A stretch of 64,000 bases of DNA from positions 6,550,001 through 6,614,000 of the forward strand of contig NZ_CP127385.1 in NCBI RefSeq assembly GCF_030378205.1, read 5' to 3'. The stretch is from Bradyrhizobium sp. NP1. GTDB taxonomy: Bacteria > Pseudomonadota > Alphaproteobacteria > Rhizobiales > Xanthobacteraceae. The notes beneath the pieces were generated by a model. The model was given only the letters and a program-made list of their open reading frames with translations. It made no database searches and had not been told where the DNA came from. How positions within the stretch are numbered: the first letter of the stretch is position 1; each line of letters begins with the position of its first letter. Below are positions 17,601-26,799 of the stretch, one piece after another. A program made the translations under genes and the position numbers.

Positions 17601-19190
17601 ATGCGACGCGCATCCCGACAACTGACAGCGGCAGCCTGCCTGCTGATCGCCGCATTCGCCGCGGGCGCAAGTCCGGCATGGTCCAAGCCGTTCAGCTGGG
17701 CGTTCCAGACCGACATCAATGAGCTGGATCCGCAGGCGCGGCGGGTGGTGTTTACCCGCACCTTCCTTGCCAACATCATGGAACCGCTGGTCAGCTACGG
17801 CAAAGACCTGCAGATCGAGCCGGTACTCGCTGAAAGCTGGTCGCTGGTCGCCCCGGACCGCTGGCGCTTCAAGCTGCGCAAGAACGCGACCTTCTCGAAC
17901 GGCTACCCGTTCGGCGCCGATGACGTCGTCGCGACGTTCGAACGCGGCATGAACGAGGCCTCGCCCTATCGCGGCGCGTTGGCCGGCGCGAAGTCTGTCG
18001 AAAAGATTGACGACCTGACCGTCGACATCCTGACCAGCGGGCCGTATCCGATCCTGACCCGAGACCTCACCGACGTCCTGATTTTCAGCAAGAGGTGGCT
18101 GGAGGAGCACGCGGCGCTGGCGCCGGTCGATCCGACCAAGGGCCAGGAAAGCTACACCCTGCGTCACATCCTTGGCACCGGACCGTTCGCGCTCAGGAGC
18201 TATGAGCCTGACAGCAAGATCGTGCTCGAGGAGAACACGACGTGGTGGAACGCCGCGCGCAAGGAGCATAACCTCACCGAGGTCACCTTCCGTCCGATCA
18301 AGGCATCGCCGACGCGCGTCGCCGCCCTGCTCTCGGGCGAAGTCGACATGATCTATCCGGTCGCCCTGCAAGACGTCGACCGCATCAGGCAGTCCGGCGG
18401 CTTCAAGATCGTCGAGGGACCCGACATCACCACGATGTATCTTGGCATGCGCATCGGCCAGGACAAGCTCACAACCGGCGAGCCGAACCCCTTCAAGGAT
18501 ATCCGCGTCCGCCAGGCTCTCTACCAGGCGATCGACACCAAAACCCTGGTGGATCGCATCATGCGGGGCAAGGCGACCGAGGCGACGGTGCTGATGTCGC
18601 CATATCATCAGGGGTACGACAAGCGTTTCGGCCGGCGCGCGCAACCCTACGACATCGAGGGCGCCAGGAAGCTTCTCGCCGCGGCAGGCTACCCCAACGG
18701 CTTCAAGGCTTCGATGGTCTGTCCCAACGATCGCTACGTCAACGACCAGGCGATCTGCATCGCGCTCGTCGGCATGCTCGCCAAGGCCGGCATCAAGGTG
18801 GATCTGCAATCGGTGCCGGCGTCACGCTGGCTGCCGATGATGAACAATGCCGAAACCGACATGTGGGTCGGCGCCTGGACGGCGGTCGGCACGATCGATG
18901 CACACAGCTACCTTCACACCATCATGCATTCGCGCGACGAGAAAAAGGGTTTCTTCAACGCCGGCCTGTACAGCAACAAGCGGATGGATGAACTCGAAGA
19001 GCTTGTCGCCCGCGAAACCGACGACGCAAAGCGGCTCGCATACCTCTACGAGGCGTTCTCGCTGCACCGCCAGGACTTGCCGCAGATTCCGCTGCTTCAG
19101 CCCATGCTGATATGGGGCATGAAGGACAGTATCCACGTCCACCAGCTTCCCAATTCAAGCTTCAACCTGCGCTGGGTCCGCGTGGATTGA
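17601..19190 (+). CDS. ABC transporter substrate-binding protein, family 5 (peptide/nickel type)
   Basis: 529 residues from ATG 17601; GGTGGAGG lies about 10 nt before it. Signal peptide at residues 1-28 (ending near PAWSKP). The family 5 pattern follows: INELDPQARRVVFTRTFLANIMEPLVSY, then LAESWSLVAPDRWRFKLRKNATFSNGYPFGADDVVATFERG, and later VRQALYQAIDTKTLVDRI. It is a periplasmic receptor that delivers substrate to the DppBCDF-type importer. The family binds peptides but also many other solutes. The operon's last gene, an amidohydrolase, hints that the ligand is an amide or N-heterocycle. Confidence 0.93.
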   Translation: MRRASRQLTAAACLLIAAFAAGASPAWSKPFSWAFQTDINELDPQARRVVFTRTFLANIMEPLVSYGKDLQIEPVLAESWSLVAPDRWRFKLRKNATFSNGYPFGADDVVATFERGMNEASPYRGALAGAKSVEKIDDLTVDILTSGPYPILTRDLTDVLIFSKRWLEEHAALAPVDPTKGQESYTLRHILGTGPFALRSYEPDSKIVLEENTTWWNAARKEHNLTEVTFRPIKASPTRVAALLSGEVDMIYPVALQDVDRIRQSGGFKIVEGPDITTMYLGMRIGQDKLTTGEPNPFKDIRVRQALYQAIDTKTLVDRIMRGKATEATVLMSPYHQGYDKRFGRRAQPYDIEGARKLLAAAGYPNGFKASMVCPNDRYVNDQAICIALVGMLAKAGIKVDLQSVPASRWLPMMNNAETDMWVGAWTAVGTIDAHSYLHTIMHSRDEKKGFFNAGLYSNKRMDELEELVARETDDAKRLAYLYEAFSLHRQDLPQIPLLQPMLIWGMKDSIHVHQLPNSSFNLRWVRVD

Positions 19191-19244
19191 CGCCATCCGG
19201 ACCCGCCTCACCCCGTCCCCGCCAAATCGAGCGAATTTCTCGGC

Positions 19245-20654
19245 ATGAAACGCACCCTCATCACAAATGGCTGCATCATCTCCATGGATCCCGCCATCGG
19301 CGATCTCGCGACCGGCGACATCCTGATCGTCGGCGATCGTATCGCTGAGATCGCACCCCGCATCGACGCCAAAGCCGACGAAACCATCGATGCCGGCGGC
19401 CAGATCGTGCTGCCGGGCCTAATCAACGCGCATATTCACTCCTGGCAGACGGCCTTGCGCGGTCTCGGCGGCGACTGGGCCGGCTCCGACTATTTCAACT
19501 TCTTCCATCAGACGCTCGCGCCGCGCTACGCGCCCGAAGACACCTACATCGGGACGCTGGTCGGCGCGCTCGCGCAGATCGATGCCGGCGTCACCACGAT
19601 CTTCGACTGGTGCCACAACAACGCGACGCCTGCCCATACCGATGCCGCGATCGACGCGCTGTTCGAATCCGGCATTCGCGCGCTGTTCGGCCATGGCACC
19701 GTGAAACCGAAACAGAAGCCGGGAGAGCCGCATTTCTCGCAGGTCCCTCACCCGGTCGCCGAGATCGCGCGGCTGCGCAAGCAGCGGCTCTCGGGCGATG
19801 ACGGGCTGGTCACGCTCGCGATGGCCATTCTCGGGCCGGATTATTCGACGATCGAGGTTTGCCGGCAGGATTTTCGCCTGGCGCGCGAATTTGACCTGCT
19901 CACCAGCGCCCACGTCTGGGGCCGTCCCAACCGCCTCGTCTCCGGCGGCTATCGCACGCTCGCTGGCGAGGGGCTGCTGGGGGAAGACCACAATCTGGTG
20001 CACGGCAACTATATTGCCGACGACGAATTGAAGGTCATCGTCGACCACGGCGCCTCCGTGACATCGACCGCGGCCGTCGAGCTGCACTTTCACGTCAGCG
20101 AACCCTTGACCGGACGGGTCAAGCGAATGGGCGGCTTTCCGTCGATCGCGATCGACAGCGAAGTCGCCGCCCGCGGCGACATGTTCGACGTCATGCGGTT
20201 TGCGCTGCGCGCCCAACGCCTTTTCGACAATCAGGCTACTGTCAAGCGCATGGAGGCGGACGGCTCCGCATCCGAGTTCGCACGCCGCAATCAGCCGGTT
20301 GGCACCGGCGGCTCGCCGATCAGCCAGGTGTCCGTCAAGACCCGCGAGGCTCTCGAATGGGCAACCCTGAACAATGCCAAGGCAATGCGGCTCGACCACC
20401 GGATCGGCACGCTCACGCCTGGAAAGCAGGCTGATCTCATCCTGATCCGAACGGACCGGCCACACATGGTGTCGGCGCAGGATCCGGTTCAGGCCGTCGT
20501 CTATTACGCGCAAGGCAGCGACGTCGATACCGTTCTGATCGGCGGACGGATCGTCAAGCGCGACGGGCATTTGCTGTGCGATCGCTGGGACCAGCACAAG
20601 GCTCAACTCCAGGCATCGGCGAAGCGGCTGCTCGATCACGACCCGATGCGATAG
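19245..20654 (+). CDS. Amidohydrolase family protein (AtzA/TrzA/SsnA-like subgroup)
   Basis: 469 residues. Metal-dependent hydrolase: HxH in NAHIHSWQ (H63, H65), H223 (SAHVWG), H253 (VHGNY) and D304 (AIDSE). The H253-D304 spacing of 51 equals that between AtzA His276 and Asp327, so I assign H63, H65, H223 and D304 as metal ligands and H253 as catalytic. The glutamate three residues after the third ligand His in AtzA is Gly226 here; TrzN also lacks it. The subgroup deaminates or dechlorinates purines, pyrimidines and triazines. As last gene of the dipeptide-type ABC operon, it probably hydrolyses the imported compound in the cytoplasm. Substrate cannot be named. Confidence 0.9.
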   Translation: MKRTLITNGCIISMDPAIGDLATGDILIVGDRIAEIAPRIDAKADETIDAGGQIVLPGLINAHIHSWQTALRGLGGDWAGSDYFNFFHQTLAPRYAPEDTYIGTLVGALAQIDAGVTTIFDWCHNNATPAHTDAAIDALFESGIRALFGHGTVKPKQKPGEPHFSQVPHPVAEIARLRKQRLSGDDGLVTLAMAILGPDYSTIEVCRQDFRLAREFDLLTSAHVWGRPNRLVSGGYRTLAGEGLLGEDHNLVHGNYIADDELKVIVDHGASVTSTAAVELHFHVSEPLTGRVKRMGGFPSIAIDSEVAARGDMFDVMRFALRAQRLFDNQATVKRMEADGSASEFARRNQPVGTGGSPISQVSVKTREALEWATLNNAKAMRLDHRIGTLTPGKQADLILIRTDRPHMVSAQDPVQAVVYYAQGSDVDTVLIGGRIVKRDGHLLCDRWDQHKAQLQASAKRLLDHDPMR

Positions 20655-20724
20655 CGGAACAAAAGAACAATAACGTTCATAGCGTCCGGCACACGCCGGT
20701 CGCTGCCCTGCCCTGAGCCGCGGG

Positions 20725-22218
20725 CTACGCAGCCGTCCTTGTCGCGATCATGGCAGCAACGGCATCGAGGGCCTTCTCGATCGCCCTGTGGCGATAAGCC
20801 CAGCGTGGGTCGTCTGCCGGCTTGGCGATCACCATCGTGGCGTTGGTTTCGAACAGCAGCACCTTTCCGTCGTCATCGAGGGCGAAATCGACCCCCGCAT
20901 AATCGAGGCCGAGCACGTTTCCAATCCCTGCAAGGGCAGCCATGGCCTTTTCGCCAAGCACAGCCGGCATATCTTCCAAAAATTCGGCTTCCTCCAGACG
21001 ATGCTCCGGGTTTGCCGCCATATCGGACGTGAAGTAATGGACTTTCCAGTCCTGCGATATCGCCAGATGCAGCGGATAGAGCCGGCCGTCGATGATCATC
21101 ACGCGGTACTTCCGCGCGTTGCCATCTTTGCCGCGCGCATTCAAATGCTCGATGACGAGAAGTTCCTCGCCGGGAAGCGCGGCTACGGCCTCGCACAGGT
21201 CGGCCGCCTGTCGTACCAGCGAGAAATTGCGGCCGGTGTGATAGCCGGGAGAGCGCAAAAGCACCGGGAAGACAAAGCCTCGCCCGGCCAGGGCATCCGC
21301 GCCATCGGGGCCGGCCAAAAGCTTTCGAGCCACCGCCATCGTTCGCGCCGTCTTGACGCCTCCTACGCCCCGAAGGCGCACCGTGTTCTCGATCCGACCG
21401 GTCTTCAGCACCGCCTTGGGATCGTTGATGACGGGTACGGCGGTCTGCGCAACAAGGCGGCTGGCGACCTCCAAAGCCTCCGCGCAAAGATCAGCATCGC
21501 CGATCGCGTTGAAGATCAGCCGATGCGGCGGCAGTCCTGCCGAGGCATCGAAGTGGTCGGCCACGAGAATGGTGGTCTGATAGCGCATGTCGTCGAGAAG
21601 CAGGCTGGTCGGGATGTTGCCGCCACCCGAGGATACCAATTGCAACAGCTGCAGCGGCGCCTTGTCGCCACGGTAAGGCAAAGTGGAGATCGCGTGCTGC
21701 CGAAAGCCTTTCCTGAAATGCTCGCGCGCATCGGCGCGCTCGCCCAGATCCGCCAGCACCGCCCCAAGCCCCTGATGCGCGGTCGCGTGGTCGGGGTCGA
21801 TCTGCAACGCCGCCTCATAATGTCGACGTGCATCCTCATGCTTGTTGGCACGCAAAAGCAGATTGGCGAGGTTGACATGGCCCATCGGATTTCCCGGATG
21901 ATGCAGTATCGCTTCCGAATAAACACGGCAGGCCGCATCGATCGCGCCCATGTCCGTCAGGAGGGCGCCGAATTCATTCAGTGCGCTGAAGTGGGTCGGG
22001 AATTTTCGCAGGATGCCGACAAAGGCGAGCTTGGCGTCCTCACGACGGTTAATCGCGGCAAGCAGGACGGCCCGTTCAATTTCGAGAGCGACGACATCCT
22101 CGCGCGGCTCGTGGAGCAAAAGCTCTAGCTGACGCAGCCTCGCTTCCTGCGCCCGACGCGGTCCCCAGCCGCTGTCAGCTCCGGTGGTCGGAATTGGCGC
22201 GGCTCGCTTTGCGCACAT
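20725..22218 (-). CDS. TPR protein with C-terminal ATP-grasp-like region
   Basis: About 497 residues from ATG 22218; the frame is open to TTG 22284 (519 residues) and neither start has a good ribosome-binding site. Residues about 40-175 form at least three tetratricopeptide repeats (NEFGALLTDMGAIDAACRVYSEAILHHP, then VNLANLLLRANKHEDARRHYEAALQIDPDH, then GAVLADLGERADAREHFRKGF). The rest, about 300 residues, resembles ATP-grasp enzymes: HTGRNFSLV, then EELLVIEHLNARG, KYRVMIIDGRLYPLHLAIS, and near the end LDYAGVDFALDDDGKVLLFETNATM, where an acidic residue and Asn could bind metal as in RimK-type enzymes. No neighbours suggest the role. Catalytic activity is inference. Confidence 0.75.
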   Translation of the reverse strand: MCAKRAAPIPTTGADSGWGPRRAQEARLRQLELLLHEPREDVVALEIERAVLLAAINRREDAKLAFVGILRKFPTHFSALNEFGALLTDMGAIDAACRVYSEAILHHPGNPMGHVNLANLLLRANKHEDARRHYEAALQIDPDHATAHQGLGAVLADLGERADAREHFRKGFRQHAISTLPYRGDKAPLQLLQLVSSGGGNIPTSLLLDDMRYQTTILVADHFDASAGLPPHRLIFNAIGDADLCAEALEVASRLVAQTAVPVINDPKAVLKTGRIENTVRLRGVGGVKTARTMAVARKLLAGPDGADALAGRGFVFPVLLRSPGYHTGRNFSLVRQAADLCEAVAALPGEELLVIEHLNARGKDGNARKYRVMIIDGRLYPLHLAISQDWKVHYFTSDMAANPEHRLEEAEFLEDMPAVLGEKAMAALAGIGNVLGLDYAGVDFALDDDGKVLLFETNATMVIAKPADDPRWAYRHRAIEKALDAVAAMIATRTAA

Positions 22219-22562
22219 CGCTTGTCCGGCATTGTCCACGCGTCCAGGATCAAACAGGGTTTGCCGATTCGCCCGCGTTGCCAATGCCTCCAGCCATTAC
22301 ATATTTGTAATCCAGGTGCTGGAGCGTGCCGGTCGGGCGACCGCCCGTCTGTCGACAGACCGGCAAATCTGAAGAATTCCTTAAGTTAAAAATATCGATA
22401 GCGAACGCGGCCCGCAGCAGGGCCAGCGCTTTCAAGGCCAATCCCCGGGCAAAGCCGACGACGATACGAGCTAGCTGTTTCGCGCCGCCGTGAAGAATTT
22501 CGTCCCGTCGACAAAGCGGTTGGGGCGGCCAGGGACGGTCACCCGACACTTTATTCCATTGT

Positions 22563-23864
22563 TCACGTCGCCGCCTGCCCCGAGCGGCCGGGTGCTCCAA
22601 GCTGCTCGTGCGGCGGCATCGCGCGCTCCTGCTCGGCGGCGAGATCGGTTCCGTTGGTCTCAGGCAGGAACAGCGCTGCGACGATCAGGATGGCATAGGC
22701 GCCGACCGTGAAGACGCCGATGGCCTGGCCGAGGTCGAGCGTCGCGCTGAGATAGCCGACCAGGGTTGGAAACAGGGCGCCGATCGCGCGACCGGCGTTG
22801 AAGCAGAAGCCCTGCGCCGTGCCGCGAATCCGTGTGGGGAAAAGCTCGGTCAGAAACGGTCCCATCGGCGCGAATATGCCGTTGGCGCAGAAGCCGAGCG
22901 GAAACCCGAGCAGCAGGATCGCGGTGTCGCCCAGTGGCAAATGCGTGTAAGCGAAGGCGAGCACGGAGGCAGCAATGGCGAACACGAAGAACGTCCTGCG
23001 CCGCCCGATCGCATCGGCCAGGTGCGCAGCCGCCACGCAGCCGCACCAGGCCCCCACGATGATCACGAGCAGATAGCCGCCCGTGTTCAATACCGAGAGG
23101 TCGCGCGTGGTCTTGAGATAGGTCGGCAGCCAGATCGACAGCGCGTAGTAGCCGCCCTGCACGCCTGCCGCCACCAGCACGCACAGGATCGTACGGACGA
23201 GATAGGCCGGCGCGAAGATGCTGAAGATCCCGGCAAAGGTGGCCTCGCCACCGTCGCGGGCGCGCGCGCGATCGAACACGTCCGGCTCGCGGACCGACTT
23301 GCGGATATAGAGGACGAACAGGGCCGGCAGCAACCCGACCCAGAACATCGCACGCCACGCGATGTCGGCCGGCAGCAGGGAGAACAGCAGCGTGAACAGA
23401 ATGGCCGAAGCGCCCCAGCCGATATGCCAGGAGGCCTGAACGACCCCGACCGCACGGCCGCGGTATTGCGCGCGGATGACCTCGCCGATCAGCACGGAGC
23501 CTGCGGCCCATTCGCCGCCAAAGCCCAGGCCCTGCAGCCCCCGGCATATCAGCAGTTCGGTGAAGTTGCTGGTGAAGCCGCTCAGGAAAGTGAAGACCGC
23601 AAACCAGACGATGGTGATCTGAAGCATCCGTACCCGACCGAAGCGATCCGCCAGGACCCCGGTCAGCCAGCCGCCCAACGCCGAAATCAGCAGCGCCGCG
23701 GTGCCGAGCAGACCCGCATCGGTGCGACTGATCCCCCAAAGCGAGATCAAGGTCGGAACAACAAAGCTGTAAACCTGGACATCGAAGGCGTCGAGCGCCC
23801 AGCCCCCGCCGGTCGCGATCATCGTCTTGCGCTCGCGATCGTCGAGCTCTCGCAGCCACCCCAT
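22563..23864 (-). CDS. MFS transporter (aromatic acid/sialate:H+ symporter-like)
   Basis: 433 residues with 12 predicted membrane helices. The A-motif between helices 2 and 3 is GVLADRFGRVRML, and the helix-4 region reads LLICRGLQGLGFGGEWAAGSVLIGEV, typical of the AAHS/NanT/ShiA cluster of organic acid importers. GGGAGAAA precedes the ATG at a good distance. It imports, probably with protons, an organic acid or similar solute. The TetR gene lies 102 bp upstream on the same strand and may regulate it; the gap contains ATTCA...TGAAT around ACGATCGT. Confidence 0.9.
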   Translation of the reverse strand: MGWLRELDDRERKTMIATGGGWALDAFDVQVYSFVVPTLISLWGISRTDAGLLGTAALLISALGGWLTGVLADRFGRVRMLQITIVWFAVFTFLSGFTSNFTELLICRGLQGLGFGGEWAAGSVLIGEVIRAQYRGRAVGVVQASWHIGWGASAILFTLLFSLLPADIAWRAMFWVGLLPALFVLYIRKSVREPDVFDRARARDGGEATFAGIFSIFAPAYLVRTILCVLVAAGVQGGYYALSIWLPTYLKTTRDLSVLNTGGYLLVIIVGAWCGCVAAAHLADAIGRRRTFFVFAIAASVLAFAYTHLPLGDTAILLLGFPLGFCANGIFAPMGPFLTELFPTRIRGTAQGFCFNAGRAIGALFPTLVGYLSATLDLGQAIGVFTVGAYAILIVAALFLPETNGTDLAAEQERAMPPHEQLGAPGRSGQAAT

Positions 23865-23895
23865 GGCGTTTCTCCCGTACGGAGGCGCTTGCTCG

Positions 23896-23938
23896 CCTCT
23901 TATTCATACGATCGTTTGATTGAATGGACATGTCAAGG
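23896..23938 (-). promoter_or_regulatory. Possible promoter/operator upstream of the MFS gene
   Basis: On the minus strand TTGACA is followed within 30 bp by an AT-rich interrupted palindrome (ATTCA ... TGAAT flanking ACGATCGT). The -10 is not clear. It sits between tetR and the MFS start and differs from the ATTGTCC palindrome before tetR. Confidence 0.35.
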
Positions 23939-23966
23939 GTACCGTTTCGCGACCGCAAGAGGCCGG

Positions 23967-24704
23967 CTAGCGCTGCGTGCGCCGCGCCGGGCCGGCTGCG
24001 CGTCCGGGACCGCGGCTTTCGCTCAGCGCCGCGGCTGCGCGGAAGCCCGCGGCCGCATAGGCCACCAGTTCACGGATCGCCTGATCGCCGCTTACGCGCT
24101 GCGCCTTGTGCTTTCCCTGCAACCCCTTCGGCGGCCGCGTCATTCGTGATGGGCCGCCCATGGCGTAGATGATGGCGCCGATCACGAAATTGTAGCGCCA
24201 GATCACTTCGTTCAGCGACAGGTGCGGCAGCGCGCGCGCGAGCGCGCCGATGAACCGCGAGCGAACCGGCTCATAATACTTTTCCAGGAACGCGGTTTCG
24301 TTGGGCGAGGAAAATGCATGGCTCAGAAACTGCATGACGACCATCGCGCGGGCATTGCCGGCCGCTTCCGCGGCGAGCCGCAGTGGCGGGCTGACCAGCG
24401 CCTCGATAATGGATTCGAGCGGAGGCGACCGGCCGTGCCCTGCCTCCGCTTCGGCCGCGTCCAGCCGAATGAGGCGCTGCTCGTTCAGGGGAACGACCCT
24501 GCGGCGGAAGATCTCCTCGAACAGCTTCTCCTTCGAGCCAAAATGGTAGTTGACCGAGCCCAGATTGGTGTCGGCGGCGGCCGCGATGGCTCGAATCGAA
24601 ACCTCTTCCGGCCCATGCTCGGCAAACAGTCGTTCCGCGACATCCAGTATCTGCTGCCGTGTCCGCTCGCCGATGATTGCCGTGTTGTGGCCGCGCCGCT
24701 TCAA
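23967..24704 (-). CDS. TetR family transcriptional regulator
   Basis: 245 residues. Helix-turn-helix at residues about 12-62: RTRQQILDVAERLFAEHGPEEVSIRAIAAAADTNLGSVNYHFGSKEKLFEEIF. The C-terminal domain (TetR_C of the CerR/YcfQ style by appearance) reads LEKYYEPVRSRFIGALARALP, IWRYNFVIGAIIYAM. A long, basic, low-complexity tail follows residue 200. A perfect inverted repeat ATTGTCC-GAC-GGACAAT lies 17 bp before the start, which suggests autoregulation. The MFS gene downstream on the same strand is the likeliest target. Confidence 0.9.
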   Translation of the reverse strand: MKRRGHNTAIIGERTRQQILDVAERLFAEHGPEEVSIRAIAAAADTNLGSVNYHFGSKEKLFEEIFRRRVVPLNEQRLIRLDAAEAEAGHGRSPPLESIIEALVSPPLRLAAEAAGNARAMVVMQFLSHAFSSPNETAFLEKYYEPVRSRFIGALARALPHLSLNEVIWRYNFVIGAIIYAMGGPSRMTRPPKGLQGKHKAQRVSGDQAIRELVAYAAAGFRAAAALSESRGPGRAAGPARRTQR

Positions 24705-24720
24705 GATGATGCTCCGCCTG

Positions 24721-24737
24721 ATTGTCCGACGGACAAT
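24721..24737. promoter_or_regulatory. Operator for the adjacent TetR regulator
   Basis: ATTGTCC, GAC, GGACAAT: perfect 7-bp arms with a 3-bp centre, 17 bp before the tetR start codon. Classic size for a TetR dimer site. Confidence 0.65.
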
Positions 24738-24814
24738 AGCGGTTCCGATGCCCGGATAAAAGTTGCGGCGCGGCGGCGCGCCGGCCGCGGCCGGAAACGG
24801 GCGAATGGCGCGCC

Positions 24815-25906
24815 TCAGGCGCTCTTGACGCGGTTGAATGCGGTGATCCAGTTGCTGATGTCGTCGGGGAATGACAGCTCGTGGCTCTTGATCTTGCCGT
24901 CGAAGATGGCGTAGCCGAGCGTGGTCCGCTCGGCCTCGGACAGGCCCTCCGAGCCGGCCGTGGTTGTCGCCAGATAGCCGTTCACCTTCGTGATCTCCGA
25001 GGCATAATCCTTGCCGAGCATGGCATTGACGAGGGCCTCGCCGCCTTCCGGATTCTTCGCGGACTTCGGGATATAGGCGCTCTGCGAGAACGACAATACG
25101 CCTTCCTTGACCCAGGCCGAGCCGATGTCGAGCCCCTTCTGGCGCAGCTCGGTGCGAACCGGGATCGGCGCATAGGCCACGACCACCTCGCCGCTGGCAA
25201 ACAGTCCTACTTCCTGTGCAAACGTCGTCCAGAAGGTCCGTACGTTCTTTTTCTTCTTGATGAGGAAGTTCGTGACCTCGTCGAGATCCTTGCCCTTGAT
25301 CTTCTCGGGTTCGGCGTGGCCAAGATAAAGCCCGGCGGCAAAGATCATCTGCTGAGCTGTGTCCATCCAGGCGATGCGGCCGGCATATTTGTCCTCGAAG
25401 ATCGCTCCCCAGGACTGGATGTCGTCATCCTGCACTTCCTTGCGGTTGTAGATGACCGTGTCGAAGCCGAGGAAGACCGGGATCATGAAGGTCTGGCCGT
25501 CGCGGGTGACGACATCCTTCTTGAGAAAGGTTTCGAGCTGCGCCGCGTTCGGCACCTTCGACAGATCGAAAGCACGCACACGCTCCATCCCCGATTTCGG
25601 CCCGAGCGCGCCGGCCTTCGACAGGCTGGTGGTCCCGATCATGACGTCGAACAGGTTCGCCCCGCCCGGCGTCGCCAGCCGCGTGACATTGTCGGTCGTG
25701 GAGACGAACGGGCCGTCCTTGATCTCCCGGCCGACGCTCTGCTGCAGGATGTCGCGCAACGGGCCCGCGAGCAGCGCATTGACGCCCATGAAGCCGACTG
25801 GCTCGGCCGCAGACAGTTGCGGCATCATCGCCAGCATGCCGGCGGCGCCCGCGCCGGCGAGCAGCTCCCGCCGCGAAATGGCGTTCAATTTGCGATTTGC
25901 ACCCAT
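24815..25906 (-). CDS. ABC transporter substrate-binding protein (spermidine/putrescine type)
   Basis: 363 residues from ATG 25906 (AAGGAGG nearby; an in-frame TTG three codons earlier is rejected). The N-terminus SRRELLAGAGAAGML resembles a twin-arginine signal peptide. The mature chain has PotD/solute-binding family 1 features: PGGANLFDVMIGTTSL, then IPVFLGFDTVIYNRKEV, WGAIFEDKYAGRIAWMDT. The family binds polyamines and other small cations or organic molecules. It is last in the permease-permease-receptor operon transcribed from 27692; the cognate ATPase gene is 7 kb away at 33209. Confidence 0.92.
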   Translation of the reverse strand: MGANRKLNAISRRELLAGAGAAGMLAMMPQLSAAEPVGFMGVNALLAGPLRDILQQSVGREIKDGPFVSTTDNVTRLATPGGANLFDVMIGTTSLSKAGALGPKSGMERVRAFDLSKVPNAAQLETFLKKDVVTRDGQTFMIPVFLGFDTVIYNRKEVQDDDIQSWGAIFEDKYAGRIAWMDTAQQMIFAAGLYLGHAEPEKIKGKDLDEVTNFLIKKKKNVRTFWTTFAQEVGLFASGEVVVAYAPIPVRTELRQKGLDIGSAWVKEGVLSFSQSAYIPKSAKNPEGGEALVNAMLGKDYASEITKVNGYLATTTAGSEGLSEAERTTLGYAIFDGKIKSHELSFPDDISNWITAFNRVKSA

Positions 25907-25935
25907 GGCCCCCAACCTCCTTCAAGCGGAAAGCA

Positions 25936-26799
25936 TCATTCCGCAGCGACGCCCGCGTTGCTGTCGCGCCCCGCAACCCAGAACCCCGCGAGCGAAACCG
26001 CGATCGAGATCAGCGTGATGGTCATGCCGACCGCCGGCATGAATGGCGACATTTCCTGCACGACCAGAGTCCACAGATGGGTCGGCACCGTCCGCTCGGT
26101 GCCGATCAGGAACAGCGTGCGGATAAACTCGTCGAACGACAGTGTGAATGCGAACAGGAAGGTCGCGATCACGGCGGGCCGGATCAGCGGGAACACGATG
26201 CGGCGGAACGTCACGAGCGGCGTCGCGCCGAGATCCATGGCCGCCTCCTCCAGCGAACGGTCGAACATGTGGAGGCGTGGATACAGCGTCATGAATGCGA
26301 ACGGCAGCGCCCAGCTGACATGCGCAACCAGCGCGGTCGTCCAGACGCCGAACGGCACCCCCAGGTAGCCGAAGAACATCAGGAGCACGACGCCGCTGAC
26401 CACGCCCGGCACCACGATCGGAATCAGCACGATCTGCAGCAGCACGGACTTGAGGAAGACGCGGCGGCGGAAACCCATCGCCATCAGCAGCGCGAGAACA
26501 GTTGCGATGGCTCCGCTTGTGATCCCGAGCAGCACACTGTTAGCGAGCGCGTGGTGAAGCGCGGGATCATGGGCGATCACCGCATACCAGCGCAGCGTAA
26601 GCCCCTTGATCGGCAGCCCGACAAAGACCGAATCGTTGACCGACAGCAGCGCCAGCGTGCAAATCGGGGCATAGAGCAGCAGGAAGAAGATCGCGAGGTA
26701 GATCCGTGTTCCCACGACCCATGGCGACAGCGATCGCCGGACCCGGCGCGCAGGAGCCGACATCCCCTCGATGGGATTTCTTGTGGCCGCCGTGCTCAT
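25936..26799 (-). CDS. ABC transporter permease, PotC type
   Basis: 287 residues, six membrane helices. N-terminal helix (YLAIFFLLLYAPICTLALLSVNDS) is followed by periplasmic GLTLRWY, the hallmark of PotC-like permeases. The coupling loop DRSLEEAAMDLGATPLVTFRRIVFPLIRP is at about 190-220. The gene overlaps the 3' end of the upstream permease gene by 4 bp, so the two are coupled, and the binding protein gene starts 29 bp later. Confidence 0.93.
   Translation of the reverse strand: MSTAATRNPIEGMSAPARRVRRSLSPWVVGTRIYLAIFFLLLYAPICTLALLSVNDSVFVGLPIKGLTLRWYAVIAHDPALHHALANSVLLGITSGAIATVLALLMAMGFRRRVFLKSVLLQIVLIPIVVPGVVSGVVLLMFFGYLGVPFGVWTTALVAHVSWALPFAFMTLYPRLHMFDRSLEEAAMDLGATPLVTFRRIVFPLIRPAVIATFLFAFTLSFDEFIRTLFLIGTERTVPTHLWTLVVQEMSPFMPAVGMTITLISIAVSLAGFWVAGRDSNAGVAAE

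Noticed and set aside
22608..24149. 513-codon open frame on the plus strand
   Set aside because: Antisense to the MFS gene and part of tetR; charged, low-complexity translation with no domain.
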